This document shows, in pieces, positions 18,797-27,323 of a DNA stretch of 64,000 nucleotides. The notes beneath the pieces were generated by a model that was not told the origin of the DNA, did no database searches, and worked only from the letters and a program-made list of their open reading frames with translations. Every line of letters starts with the position of its first letter. Within the stretch, counting starts at the first letter, position 1. Made by a program: the position numbers and the translations under genes. The stretch is from Bacillus haynesii. GTDB lineage: Bacteria; Bacillota; Bacilli; Bacillales; Bacillaceae. Where the stretch lies: NCBI RefSeq assembly GCF_001969855.1, contig NZ_MRBL01000003.1, positions 248,001 through 312,000 of the forward strand, given 5' to 3'.

Positions 18797-18832
18797 AAAG
18801 AGCATTTCCAACGGCGGAAATGCTCTTTTTTG
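18797..18832. terminator. Bidirectional terminator between yusW and the siderophore-binding protein gene
   Basis: AAAAGAGCATTTCC-aacggc-GGAAATGCTCTTTTTT, a long perfect stem with U-tracts readable on both strands between convergent genes. Confidence 0.88.
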
Positions 18833-18833
18833 C

Positions 18834-19811
18834 TTACGATTTTAAAAAGTATTTTTCGATATCATCAAGGAACAGATACGCTGCTTTTACACCGCCGGCC
18901 GTCGTCCAGATCGCATCGTCGACTTCATGGGCGTTTCCGGTTTTTACAGCGTTCAATTTTTTCCAAAGCGGATCGCTTGTCCAATCGTTTTGCCACGTTT
19001 CAGCTTCTTTTTTGCTTTCGGCAGGTTTATATGTGAAATAGAATAGGACATCCCCATCCATTTCAGGGATCGATTCTTTATTTTCCGTCATAAAAACAAA
19101 TTTGTCGTCTTGTTTCTCAAACAGTTTTTCCTGTTTTTCCGGATACTTGAATCCGAGCTGATCCAGGATGATTCCCGGGAAAGAATCTTTATAATAAATC
19201 CTTGATTGGCCGGCCATAAATCTGACAACCGACACCCGTTTCTTTTTCTCGTCGCCGAGCTTGTCGCTTAATTCGCTGACTTTTTTATCAAAATCTTCTA
19301 AAACTTCTTTGCCCTTTTCTTCTTTGTTTACCGCTTTCGCGTAGAGGGAGAAGTTATCTTTCCATTCCCCGCGCAGTGTTTCAGAGAAGACTGTCGGAGC
19401 AATTTGTTTAAGCTTGTCGTATATTTTTTCATGCCTCATTTTATTCCCGATGATTAAATCAGGCTTCAGCTCGGCAATCGCTTCGATATTCGGTTCGCCT
19501 TCGAGTCCGACTTGCTTAACGCCTTCCATATCGGCTTGAATATGCTTATACCAAGGGTCGCCTGTCCAGGATTTGACTGCACCCACAGGTTTGATTCCAA
19601 GTTCCAAAAGCGCTTCGGTTCCTTCATTTGTCAGGACGACGACTCTTTTTGGGTCTGCAGGCACTTGGTCTTCCGTACCCATTGCATGTTTAACGGTGAT
19701 CGTATCTTTATTCTCTCCGCCCTTTGCAGAGTCATCCTTGCCTCCGCCGCAGGCTGCAAGAATTGAAATCGCTAACAAAGCGATAAATCCAACAATTGAC
19801 CATCTCTTCAT
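18834..19811 (-). CDS. yfiY: Iron-siderophore ABC transporter substrate-binding lipoprotein (YfiY-like)
   Basis: 325 residues. Signal peptide with lipobox LAISILAAC-GGG; class III (FecB/BtuF-like) binding-protein fold with PKRVVVLTNEGTEALLELG, IEAIAELKPDLIIGN and a C-terminal DDIEKYF helix. It captures a ferric siderophore outside the membrane for the permeases encoded divergently. A Fur-box palindrome lies in the shared promoter region. By sequence feel it is closest to YfiY of B. subtilis (schizokinen/arthrobactin type uptake); the exact ligand is inferred and a FeuA/FhuD-like alternative cannot be excluded. Confidence 0.82.
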   Translation of the reverse strand: MKRWSIVGFIALLAISILAACGGGKDDSAKGGENKDTITVKHAMGTEDQVPADPKRVVVLTNEGTEALLELGIKPVGAVKSWTGDPWYKHIQADMEGVKQVGLEGEPNIEAIAELKPDLIIGNKMRHEKIYDKLKQIAPTVFSETLRGEWKDNFSLYAKAVNKEEKGKEVLEDFDKKVSELSDKLGDEKKKRVSVVRFMAGQSRIYYKDSFPGIILDQLGFKYPEKQEKLFEKQDDKFVFMTENKESIPEMDGDVLFYFTYKPAESKKEAETWQNDWTSDPLWKKLNAVKTGNAHEVDDAIWTTAGGVKAAYLFLDDIEKYFLKS

Positions 19812-19884
19812 GTGTGTCCTCCTTAGGTATGTAAGTCATTCAACCTGATCATAATTTTCGATCAGAATTTTGTCAATTGTTAAT

Positions 19885-19899
19885 TGAAAATGATTTTCA
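19885..19899. promoter_or_regulatory. Fur box in the siderophore divergent promoter
   Basis: TGAAAATGATTTTCA is a perfect 7-1-7 palindrome, 13 of 15 to the Bacillus Fur consensus TGATAATNATTATCA. It lies 74 bp before the binding-protein start and 65 bp before the permease start, so one site can repress both when iron is sufficient. Confidence 0.82.
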
Positions 19900-19963
19900 A
19901 GATCATTGTTATCTGATACAATAACCAGTAGATGTTTCAGTCAAACTAGGAGAATTTTAATTT

Positions 19964-20965
19964 ATGCTCTTAAGAACGAATAAATATAGAACAATCGCAC
20001 TACTGTCGTTTATTTTGGTGCTCGTTGCCGCCGTTTGCGCCAGTATCGTATACGGTTATACGAATACGTCATGGTCGATGGCCTACAAGGCTTTTACCGA
20101 CTTCAGCGGCTCTAATGAACATCTGGTCATCAAAAACGTGCGTTTGCCGCGCGCGCTGATTGCTGCAACTGTCGGCGCTTCCCTCGGGGTTGCCGGTGCT
20201 TTAATGCAGGCGATGACAAAAAATCCGCTTGCTTCCCCGGGAATTTTCGGAGTGAACGCGGGGGCCGGTTTCTTTGTTGTTGGTGCGCTGTTCTTCTTTC
20301 ACGTCGGTTCGCTTCAGGCGATTGCATGGATCTCGTTTTTCGGTGCAGCCTTTGCCGCGATTGTCGTCTATTTGGTCGGCTCTCTCGGAAGGGAAGGGCT
20401 GACGCCGGTCAAGCTGACGCTTGCAGGGGCGGCGATGTCAGCGCTGTTCTCCTCCCTGACGCAAGGAATGCTTTCCGTTAATGAAGCAGCGCTTGAGCAG
20501 GCATTGTTTTGGCTTGCGGGCTCTGTCCAGGGGCGCGATCTCAGCCTCTTGGTCTCCGTCCTTCCATATATTTTACCGGCATTCATCATCAGCTTTTTAC
20601 TCGGATCTAAAATCAATGTCTTAACGATGGGGGAGGAAGTGGCCAAAAGCCTCGGCCAGAAAACGTGGCTGATTAAAGCGCTGATGGCGGTTTCGATTGT
20701 CTTGCTTGCCGGGGGATCTGTCGCCGTGGCCGGGCCGATCGGTTTTATCGGTATTGTCATCCCGCATTTTGCAAAATTTATCGTCGGCCACGACCATCGC
20801 TGGGTTCTTCCGTACTGCGCCGTGCTGGGAGCCATCCTGCTCGTATCCGCAGACATTGGTGCAAGGTACCTGATCATGCCTGAAGAAGTACCTGTCGGCG
20901 TCATGACAGCCATCATTGGGACACCCATTTTTGTCTATATCGCGAGAAGGGGGTTCCAAAAATGA
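19964..20965 (+). CDS. yfiZ: Ferric-siderophore permease, FecCD family (YfiZ-like)
   Basis: 333 residues with about nine to ten transmembrane helices and FecCD signatures: VRLPRALIAATVGASLGVAG, MQAMTKNPLASPGIFG and the cytoplasmic coupling region GPIGFIGIVIPHFAKFIVGHDHR (quoted in part). It forms the membrane channel with the next gene. Start ATG follows CTAGGAGAA. Stop overlaps the next start (ATGA). Divergent from the binding protein across a Fur box. Confidence 0.9.
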   Translation: MLLRTNKYRTIALLSFILVLVAAVCASIVYGYTNTSWSMAYKAFTDFSGSNEHLVIKNVRLPRALIAATVGASLGVAGALMQAMTKNPLASPGIFGVNAGAGFFVVGALFFFHVGSLQAIAWISFFGAAFAAIVVYLVGSLGREGLTPVKLTLAGAAMSALFSSLTQGMLSVNEAALEQALFWLAGSVQGRDLSLLVSVLPYILPAFIISFLLGSKINVLTMGEEVAKSLGQKTWLIKALMAVSIVLLAGGSVAVAGPIGFIGIVIPHFAKFIVGHDHRWVLPYCAVLGAILLVSADIGARYLIMPEEVPVGVMTAIIGTPIFVYIARRGFQK

Positions 20966-22017
20966 AAAATTACCGCACGCTGAGAATCGGAAAAGGCGGC
21001 GTTTCATTGTTGATCGGCAGAAAAGCGCTGTTTTCGTTCACGATCCTGTTCGTTTTGACGGCTTGTGCCGTCGTCCTCAGCGCCGGCATCGGTGAACGTT
21101 TTATTTCTCCGGGTGATGTCGCGAAAACGTTTTTGGGCATGGGTGATCCAGGTGATGACCTGATCATCATGTCCTTCAGGATGCCGCGGATTTTGGTCGC
21201 TCTGTTTGCAGGAATCTGTCTGGCGGCAGCCGGGTCGATCCTCCAGGGTCTGATCCGCAATCCGCTCGCTTCCCCGGATATCATCGGTGTGACCGGCGGG
21301 GCTTCAGTCGCTGTTGTCTTGTTTTTAATGCTGTTTTCCGATAAAAACAATGCGCTTACGGTCAGCATCAGCTGGCTCCCGGTCGCCGCATTTATCGGCG
21401 CTGCTCTCGCCGGAATGCTCGTTTATTTTCTTTCATATAAAAACGGCTCTTCGACTTTCAGGCTCGTTTTGATCGGAATCGGCTTTTCGATGCTTGCCCA
21501 GTCGTTGACGACATTGTTTATGATAAAAGGACCGATATACAGAATGTCCCAGGCGAATGTCTGGATTACCGGATCAGTATATGGCTCCAACTGGCAGGAT
21601 GTGAACATTTTATTGCCGGCTGCGCTTGTCCTTTTGTTGATATCGGCAGCCGCTGCCAGAAACGTCAATATCCAGACGCTCGGCGAAGAACTTGCGACAG
21701 GGGCGGGCAGCTCGGTTCAGCGGAACCGCTTTTTGCTCCTGCTTCTGAGCACGGCTTTTGCCGGAATCGCCGTTGCCTTTGCCGGCACCGTCGGATTTGT
21801 CGGTTTGATGGCCCCGCATATCGCAAGAAGGCTTGTCGGTTCGTCATTCGGCGCCCTCTTGCCGGTTGCCGCGCTGATCGGGGGATTGCTCGTGCTGATT
21901 GCCGACATCATCGGGCGCACGCTTTTTTCTCCCGTTGAAGTGCCTGCCGGTGTGTTTACCGCAGCGATCGGCGCCCCATACTTTATCTACTTGCTGTATA
22001 AAAGCAGAAACCAATAA
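20962..22017 (+). CDS. yfhA: Ferric-siderophore permease, FecCD family (YfhA-like)
   Basis: 351 residues, second FecCD subunit: [33 protein letters not shown] and [16 protein letters not shown] are the family blocks. Overlaps the upstream permease gene by 4 bp and lies 17 bp from the ATPase gene, so the three are one transcript. In B. subtilis yfiZ-yfhA sit elsewhere, away from their ATPase YusV; here all are together. Confidence 0.9.
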   Translation: MKNYRTLRIGKGGVSLLIGRKALFSFTILFVLTACAVVLSAGIGERFISPGDVAKTFLGMGDPGDDLIIMSFRMPRILVALFAGICLAAAGSILQGLIRNPLASPDIIGVTGGASVAVVLFLMLFSDKNNALTVSISWLPVAAFIGAALAGMLVYFLSYKNGSSTFRLVLIGIGFSMLAQSLTTLFMIKGPIYRMSQANVWITGSVYGSNWQDVNILLPAALVLLLISAAAARNVNIQTLGEELATGAGSSVQRNRFLLLLLSTAFAGIAVAFAGTVGFVGLMAPHIARRLVGSSFGALLPVAALIGGLLVLIADIIGRTLFSPVEVPAGVFTAAIGAPYFIYLLYKSRNQ

Positions 22018-22034
22018 AAGGAGAGATTTCATTT

Positions 22035-22853
22035 ATGAGTGCCATTTCAACAGAAACGTTAAGCTTAGGTTATGGAGAAACAATCATTATTGATGAGTTA
22101 AACTTAACGATCCCAAAAGGTGAAATCACCGTATTTATCGGCAGCAACGGCTGCGGTAAATCGACTCTCCTTCGGTCTCTCGCACGTTTGATGAAGCCAA
22201 AGGGCGGTTCAGTGCTCCTCGAAGGCAGCTCCATCGCCAAACTTCCGACGAAAGAAGTGGCAAAGGAGCTGGCCATTCTTCCTCAAGGACCTTCTGCTCC
22301 GGAAGGCTTGACCGTTCTCCAGCTCGTTAAGCAGGGGCGGTATCCTTATCAAAACTGGCTGAAGCAATGGTCAGCAGAAGATGAAGAAGCCGTGCAAAAT
22401 GCTTTGAAAGCGACAAGAATGGAAGAGCTGGCTGAGCGCACAGTCGATTCCTTGTCCGGAGGCCAGCGGCAGCGCGCCTGGATCGCGATGACGCTCGCCC
22501 AGGAAACGGATATCATTTTACTGGATGAACCGACGACATACTTGGATATGACGCATCAAATCGAAATTCTGGACCTTTTGTTTGAATTAAATGAACACGA
22601 AAAACGCACGATCGTGATGGTGCTGCACGATTTGAACCTCGCCTGCCGCTACGCCCATCACCTCGTCGCGATTAAAGATAAAAAGATATATGCCGAAGGC
22701 CGGCCTGAATCTATTATCAACTGTAAGCTTGTACAGGACGTTTTTGAAATGGACTGCGAAGTGACGAAAGATCCGCTTTTCGGCACACCGCACTGCATTC
22801 CGTACGGAAGAGGAAGATGCATCGTCCAGCAGGTGGTTCAGTCCCATGCTTAA
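22035..22853 (+). CDS. yusV: Siderophore ABC transporter ATPase (YusV)
   Basis: 272 residues. Walker [10 protein letters not shown] (about residues 36-44), Q-loop in ILPQGP, signature [10 protein letters not shown], Walker [11 protein letters not shown]-loop VLHDLN, and the C-terminal extension CIPYGRGR typical of FepC/YusV-type ATPases. YusV of B. subtilis energises several siderophore permeases (Feu, YfiZ-YfhA). The gene overlaps the following FhuF-like gene by 8 bp. Confidence 0.92.
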   Translation: MSAISTETLSLGYGETIIIDELNLTIPKGEITVFIGSNGCGKSTLLRSLARLMKPKGGSVLLEGSSIAKLPTKEVAKELAILPQGPSAPEGLTVLQLVKQGRYPYQNWLKQWSAEDEEAVQNALKATRMEELAERTVDSLSGGQRQRAWIAMTLAQETDIILLDEPTTYLDMTHQIEILDLLFELNEHEKRTIVMVLHDLNLACRYAHHLVAIKDKKIYAEGRPESIINCKLVQDVFEMDCEVTKDPLFGTPHCIPYGRGRCIVQQVVQSHA

Positions 22854-23586
22854 TTTAACAAAAGAGGAGCTTGAGTCATTGCTTCGTTTTCGCCTTGGAA
22901 CGAAGCAGACCGGCTCCTTATTCTCTGTTAAAGGAAACATGCTCCTTGATGAGGATTTTTTAGGCCGTTATGCAGAAGCTATAAAAGACAGGCTGAACGC
23001 TCCGAATCAAAAAGTTGCTGCTTCAATGCTCGTCAAGCGCTGCGGCATGCTTGCTGCGCTGCATTTCTATCTGTTTACGGTTTGCGGAAAACGGCTCCCC
23101 GCCGACCCCGCTTCCGTATCGTGGGAGATAGAAGCGGATGATCAAGGGTGGACGCCGTCGTTTTATTTTCACAAAGGTGCTGAGCTTATCGAAGGGGACC
23201 GCACCGAAGAACTGAAAAAATTGACCGAAGATATCTTCAGTCGCCATCTGGGCGGCCTGATCGCGGCCTGTCGACGGACATTCTCGATTTCAAAGCACAT
23301 TCTTTGGGAAAATATTGCGGTTTATCTGTATTGGATGTACGACTTGCTTCAGGAAGATCCGAAGCTCAAGGCACGGGCTGCGCGAGATTTCCGTTTTCTT
23401 CTTTACGAAGCAGAGCCCGGCCTTTTTGAAGAAGGTGCGGACGAAAACCCTCTCAAAAGGTTTTATCCCGGACAGCATGCAGAGGATCGGACACGCACGA
23501 CTTGCTGTCTGTATTATGCAACAGACGAAAACGGCGTCAAATGCAGGACATGCCCGAGAAATAAACATAAAGAAAGGGTGTCGTGA
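22846..23586 (+). CDS. FhuF-like [2Fe-2S] ferric-siderophore reductase
   Basis: 246 residues. The C-terminus carries Cys-Cys-x10-Cys-x2-Cys ([19 protein letters not shown]), the unusual iron-sulfur ligand pattern of FhuF-family reductases that release iron from imported siderophores in the cytosol. No signal peptide or membrane helix. The start overlaps yusV, so it is the fifth component of the uptake operon. I know of no B. subtilis gene at this position, which makes it a lineage-specific addition. Family call rests on the Cys pattern, length and context. Confidence 0.82.
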   Translation: MLNLTKEELESLLRFRLGTKQTGSLFSVKGNMLLDEDFLGRYAEAIKDRLNAPNQKVAASMLVKRCGMLAALHFYLFTVCGKRLPADPASVSWEIEADDQGWTPSFYFHKGAELIEGDRTEELKKLTEDIFSRHLGGLIAACRRTFSISKHILWENIAVYLYWMYDLLQEDPKLKARAARDFRFLLYEAEPGLFEEGADENPLKRFYPGQHAEDRTRTTCCLYYATDENGVKCRTCPRNKHKERVS

Positions 23587-23838
23587 GTGGAAAAACTCAG
23601 GGAGCAGCTGGACGGACTGGTTGAGAAATACACGGAACTGCTTTTGGGCGAAACGGACGAAGAACTGAAAGAACAGGTGAAGATGTGGATCATCTACAGC
23701 CATATCGCTAAAAGCATGCCGCCCCTCGCCAAGCATTGGAACGGAGCTTATCCGGATGCGAAGCAGGAGATAAAAGAAGTCATCAGCCAGATTAAAGAAC
23801 GTAATGAAGCGCACCGGGCGGCTAATCAGAAAAAATAA
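23587..23838 (+). CDS. yusU: YusU, DUF2573 protein
   Basis: 83 residues, GTG start after AAAGGGTG. Acidic, helical, no export signal; EKYTELLLGETDEELKEQVK and AKSMPPLAKHWN match my memory of YusU/DUF2573, function unknown. It begins at the base after the reductase stop codon, as the last gene of the yusV transcript; a hairpin follows. Confidence 0.82.
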   Translation: MEKLREQLDGLVEKYTELLLGETDEELKEQVKMWIIYSHIAKSMPPLAKHWNGAYPDAKQEIKEVISQIKERNEAHRAANQKK

Positions 23839-23865
23839 GTAGAGAGATTCCTCTGCTTATTTTTT
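23831..23865 (+). terminator. Terminator after yusU
   Basis: AAATAAGTAGAG / CTCTGCTTATTT stem (one G-U pair) overlapping the yusU stop, followed by TTTTT. Confidence 0.75.
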
Positions 23866-23867
23866 GT

Positions 23868-24209
23868 TTATTGATTTTGCTGATATGGCGACTGGTCTTG
23901 CAATGTAGAGTGGAACTGCTGATAGGACTGCTGGATTTTCTGGGCATCTTCTGCCTCCACCTTGTACCATCCGTTTTGAAACATCACTTGGTACAATCTG
24001 CGCTGCACGTTTTGCGCCTCGTTAAACAGCGGCTGAACGGCCTGGTAAAGCGATTCATGGCTTAATTCATTAAGCGCTGTCGAGTATGCTGACGTCATAT
24101 ATTTTTCGGTTGTCAGCAGTTCATTGACAAAATCCCTGTCGTTCATCGCGCTTGTCTTTGGGACAGGGGTTTCCTGATTGCCGATTTTCTGTTGGTTTTG
24201 CTGATTCAT
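23868..24209 (-). CDS. yusN: Spore coat protein, CotF family (YusN-like)
   Basis: 113 residues. Of two adjacent ATGs the second (24209) has better spacing to AGGAGG. Gln/Asn-rich ends surround a CotF-type helical core (MNDRDFVNELLTTEKYMTSA, and LFNEAQNVQRRLYQVMFQNGW in part). Such proteins are small spore coat or forespore proteins. Ten bases separate it from the gene upstream on the same strand, suggesting one sporulation transcript. Expression timing is inferred from the family. Confidence 0.82.
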   Translation of the reverse strand: MNQQNQQKIGNQETPVPKTSAMNDRDFVNELLTTEKYMTSAYSTALNELSHESLYQAVQPLFNEAQNVQRRLYQVMFQNGWYKVEAEDAQKIQQSYQQFHSTLQDQSPYQQNQ

Positions 24210-24219
24210 CATTGACCTC

Positions 24220-24471
24220 CTATTGCATGTATGCTGACGGGTTTTGCGTTTGATTTTGACGAAGCTGCTCCAATATCACATTGTAATGGTGATGGTGCAT
24301 TTGTCCGACCCTGTCGAGTTCTGTTTTAAGGGACTGATCCTGGCATTGATCCGCCATAAAATGCGCTTTTTTCATTGCGAGCAAGTTCCAGTTCAGCATA
24401 TCCTGCAAATACAGATGGTCCTTCGTTGAAATGACCGGCGGCGGTGTTGTCATTCCTTGCTGATGTTGCAT
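24220..24471 (-). CDS. Small CotF-like spore protein
   Basis: 83 residues, ATG after GGAGGCAGA. Met/Gln/His-rich with a helical core STKDHLYLQDMLNWNLLAMK and a His cluster (MHHHHYN). The arrangement resembles the first half of CotF-domain proteins, and the gene sits directly upstream of the YusN-like gene. Probably a coat component; no specific symbol recognised. Confidence 0.72.
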   Translation of the reverse strand: MQHQQGMTTPPPVISTKDHLYLQDMLNWNLLAMKKAHFMADQCQDQSLKTELDRVGQMHHHHYNVILEQLRQNQTQNPSAYMQ

Positions 24472-24549
24472 GCGTCTGCCTCCTTTTAGCGTTCGTTAAT
24501 TTTTAGATTTCCTAATACAGGAAAATTTATACCAGATGCTTAAAGGGGC

Positions 24550-24711
24550 TTAATCATCTTCAGGAACATCCATATTATGCTTTTTATATTGCTGGTTTTG
24601 GCTTGTCTGTTTTCCGCCCGCATCCGCCTTTTTATAATCCGGACCTGCATTGCCTTTTATGCTTGCGGCACTGACTGCGGCTGAAGATGGATTTTTTCTT
24701 TCACGTACCAA
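24550..24711 (-). CDS. yuzL: YuzL-family small protein
   Basis: 53 residues starting at TTG seven bases after GGAGGTGA. The product (RERKNPSSAAVSAASIKGNAG near the start, QNQQYKKHN near the end) matches the short, basic, Ser/Ala/Asn-rich YuzL family common in Bacillus genomes. No function known. The frame is open further upstream but without a ribosome binding site. Divergent from the fad operon. Confidence 0.78.
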   Translation of the reverse strand: MVRERKNPSSAAVSAASIKGNAGPDYKKADAGGKQTSQNQQYKKHNMDVPEDD

Positions 24712-24815
24712 GGCCTTCACCTCCTCTCTATTGGTTTGTCCCAAAAACGGGGAAACATGTAAACGCGGCAAAATCATACCCGATGAAAAAATTTCAGAAA
24801 TTTTGCACCAAGTTA

Positions 24816-24844
24816 TTGAACTCGCTTCCAAAATCTTTTAAGAT
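24816..24844 (+). promoter_or_regulatory. Candidate sigma-A promoter of the fad operon with overlapping cre site
   Basis: TTGAAC (24816) and TAAGAT (24839) are separated by 17 bp. The -35 overlaps TTGAACTCGCTTCCA (24816-24830), 14 of 15 to the CcpA target WTGNAANCGNWNNCW. This fits catabolite repression of fatty-acid oxidation, which is known for the B. subtilis operon. Confidence 0.5.
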
Positions 24845-24883
24845 GAAAGAAGACAGGAGAGTTTATTTTTTTTGGAGTAAAAA

Positions 24884-24901
24884 TGAATGAGTATTCATTC
24901 A
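24884..24901. promoter_or_regulatory. FadR operator upstream of fadN
   Basis: TGAATGAGTATTCATTCA matches the Bacillus FadR consensus TGAATGAMTANTCATTCA at all fixed positions and differs only at the M position. It lies between the promoter and the ribosome binding site of fadN, so long-chain acyl-CoA should relieve repression. Confidence 0.85.
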
Positions 24902-24921
24902 AAGGTGGGGGAGGATCTTTC

Positions 24922-27312
24922 ATGGTCAAGCATATTCGAAAAGCCGCCGTTATCGGTTCCGGTGTAATGGGTTCCGGAATCGCGGCTCACTTAGCCAATA
25001 TCGGGATTCCTGTATTACTGCTCGATATGGTGCCGCGTGAATTAACAGATGAGGAAAGGAAAAAAGGCCGCACCATTGAAGACCTGGATGTGCGCAATCG
25101 GCTGGCACGGACAGCCGTACAAAAGCTGTTAAAGCAAAAACCGGCTCCGCTAACATCAAAGAAGAATATTAGCCGTATCAGCACAGGGAACATGGAAGAC
25201 GATTTTGAAAAAATTAAAGATGCCGACTGGATTATTGAAGTTGTTGTCGAAAACCTGGAGATCAAGAAGCAAGTGTTTTCAAAGGTCGATCAATACAGAA
25301 AACACGGAAGCATCGTCAGCAGCAACACATCAGGCATCTCCGTCAGGCAGATGGCTGAGGGAAGGTCCGCTGATTTTAAAAAGCACTTTTTAGGAACGCA
25401 CTTTTTCAATCCGGCCCGCTATTTAAAGCTGCTTGAGGTGATTCCGATTGACGAAACGGATCCCGAAGTGTTGGCCTTTATGAAGAAATTCGGCGAAGAC
25501 GTTCTTGGCAAAGGGGTTGTTGAAGCGAAAGACACGCCAAACTTTATCGCCAACCGCATCGGAACCTACGGCTTGCTTGTGACGGTTCAGGAAATGCTGA
25601 AAGGCGGCTACACGATAGGCGAAGTCGATTCGATTACAGGTCCGCTGATCGGACGCCCGAAAAGCGCAACCTTCAGAACGCTCGATGTCGTCGGCCTTGA
25701 TACATTTTCACATGTAGCCAAAAATGTCTATAACCAAGTCACGGGCGAAGAAAAAAACGTTTTCCGGCTGCCTGAATTTATTGAACAAATGCTCGAAAAA
25801 GGCTGGATCGGAAGCAAAGCGAAACAAGGTTTTTACAAAAAAGAAGGAAAAGACATCCTTGAGCTCGATCCGATGACGATGACCTACAGCGCGCGTCAAA
25901 CATTAAAAACATCGGGACTGGAAGCGGCCAAGCAAATGAAAGGCGCAGGAGCGAGATTGAAAGCGCTTATTTATTCCGATGACAGAGCGGGAAGCCTCCT
26001 TTGGAACATGACAGCTCCGACGCTTGTATATTCGGCAGAGCTGACAGGGGAAATCGCTGACAGCATAACGGCGGTTGATCAGGCGATGAAATGGGGATTC
26101 GGCTGGTCGGAAGGGCCGTTTGAAATGTGGGACAGCATCGGTGTGAAAAATGCGGTGCAAAAGCTTGAAGCAGAGGGCTGGAAGGTCGCGGACTGGGTGA
26201 AGGAAATGCTCGCGAAAGGACATGAGACCTTCTACCTTAAGGAAAACGGAAAGACGTTCTACTACTGTTTTGAAAGCGGCGAATACAGGGCGCTTCAAGA
26301 AAACAAGAAAACGATCCTTTTGTCATCACTCAAAGAAACAAAAGGCGTCATCAAGAAAAACAGCGGGGCAAGTTTGATCGATTTAGGCGATGATGTCGCA
26401 CTGCTCGAATTTCATTCGAAAAGCAACGCAATCGGCCTGGACATCATCCAAATGCTGAAATTTGCTCTCGAGGAAGTAGACGCCAATTATAAAGGGCTTG
26501 TGATCGGCAACCAGGGCAAGAATTTCTGCGTCGGGGCCAATCTCGCGATGATGCTGATGGAAGCTCAAGACGACAACTATATGGAAATTGACATGATCAT
26601 CCGTCAGTTCCAGGAGACGATGATGAAAGTGAAATACAGTTCCAAGCCGGTCGTCGCTGCTCCGTTCGGCATGACGCTTGGCGGGGGGACTGAGCTTTGC
26701 CTGCCTGCTGCCCGTGTGCAAGCCTCAAGCGAGTCATACATGGGCCTCGTTGAAACAGGCGTCGGTCTGATTCCGGGCGGCGGAGGCAATAAAGAGCTTT
26801 ATTTAAATTACTTGAAGGGGCTGCCTGAAGGCGTTAAACCGGATATCCAGGAGGCCGCGATCAAGACGTTTGAGACAATTGCCCTTGCAAAAACGTCGAC
26901 TTCGGCTCAAGAAGCGAAAGAGCTGAACATCTTAACCGCAGAGGATCAAATCAGCATCAACCAGTCTCACTTGTTATACGATGCCAAAAAACTCGTCCTG
27001 ACGCTTTCCGAAAGCGGCTACCGTCCGCCGGTGAAAAAGAAAGTTCCGGTGACGGGCGAAACCGGCTATGCGGCGCTCCTGCTCGGTGCGGAATCGTTAA
27101 AGCTGTCAGGCGCCATCTCTGAGCACGACATGAAGATTGCGAAAAAACTGGCGTTTGTCATCGCGGGCGGCCGAGTTCCATTCGGCGCCGAAGTAACGGA
27201 AGAATACTTGCTCAATTTGGAAAGAGAAGCGTTTCTGAGCCTTGTGAGCGAACCGAAATCGCAGGCGAGAATGCAGCATATGCTTGTGAAAGGCAAACCT
27301 TTGCGTAATTAG
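24922..27312 (+). CDS. fadN: FadN, 3-hydroxyacyl-CoA dehydrogenase / enoyl-CoA hydratase
   Basis: 796 residues from the ATG at 24922 after GGGGGAGGA; the ATG 39 bases upstream is inside the FadR operator and has no site. The N-terminal Rossmann domain shows GSGVMGSGIAAHLANIGIP, followed by hydroxyacyl-CoA dehydrogenase domains (THFFNPARYLKLLEVIP; DTPNFIANRIGTYGLL), and the last third is a crotonase domain (LEFHSKSNAIGLDII; TLGGGTELCLPAARVQA). It performs steps 2 and 3 of beta-oxidation. First gene of fadN-fadA-fadE. Confidence 0.95.
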   Translation: MVKHIRKAAVIGSGVMGSGIAAHLANIGIPVLLLDMVPRELTDEERKKGRTIEDLDVRNRLARTAVQKLLKQKPAPLTSKKNISRISTGNMEDDFEKIKDADWIIEVVVENLEIKKQVFSKVDQYRKHGSIVSSNTSGISVRQMAEGRSADFKKHFLGTHFFNPARYLKLLEVIPIDETDPEVLAFMKKFGEDVLGKGVVEAKDTPNFIANRIGTYGLLVTVQEMLKGGYTIGEVDSITGPLIGRPKSATFRTLDVVGLDTFSHVAKNVYNQVTGEEKNVFRLPEFIEQMLEKGWIGSKAKQGFYKKEGKDILELDPMTMTYSARQTLKTSGLEAAKQMKGAGARLKALIYSDDRAGSLLWNMTAPTLVYSAELTGEIADSITAVDQAMKWGFGWSEGPFEMWDSIGVKNAVQKLEAEGWKVADWVKEMLAKGHETFYLKENGKTFYYCFESGEYRALQENKKTILLSSLKETKGVIKKNSGASLIDLGDDVALLEFHSKSNAIGLDIIQMLKFALEEVDANYKGLVIGNQGKNFCVGANLAMMLMEAQDDNYMEIDMIIRQFQETMMKVKYSSKPVVAAPFGMTLGGGTELCLPAARVQASSESYMGLVETGVGLIPGGGGNKELYLNYLKGLPEGVKPDIQEAAIKTFETIALAKTSTSAQEAKELNILTAEDQISINQSHLLYDAKKLVLTLSESGYRPPVKKKVPVTGETGYAALLLGAESLKLSGAISEHDMKIAKKLAFVIAGGRVPFGAEVTEEYLLNLEREAFLSLVSEPKSQARMQHMLVKGKPLRN

Positions 27313-27323
27313 GAGGGAAAATA

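Noticed and set aside
24883..24921. Upstream ATG for fadN at 24883
   Set aside because: It falls inside the FadR operator and has no Shine-Dalgarno; the ATG at 24922 is preceded by GGGGGAGGA.
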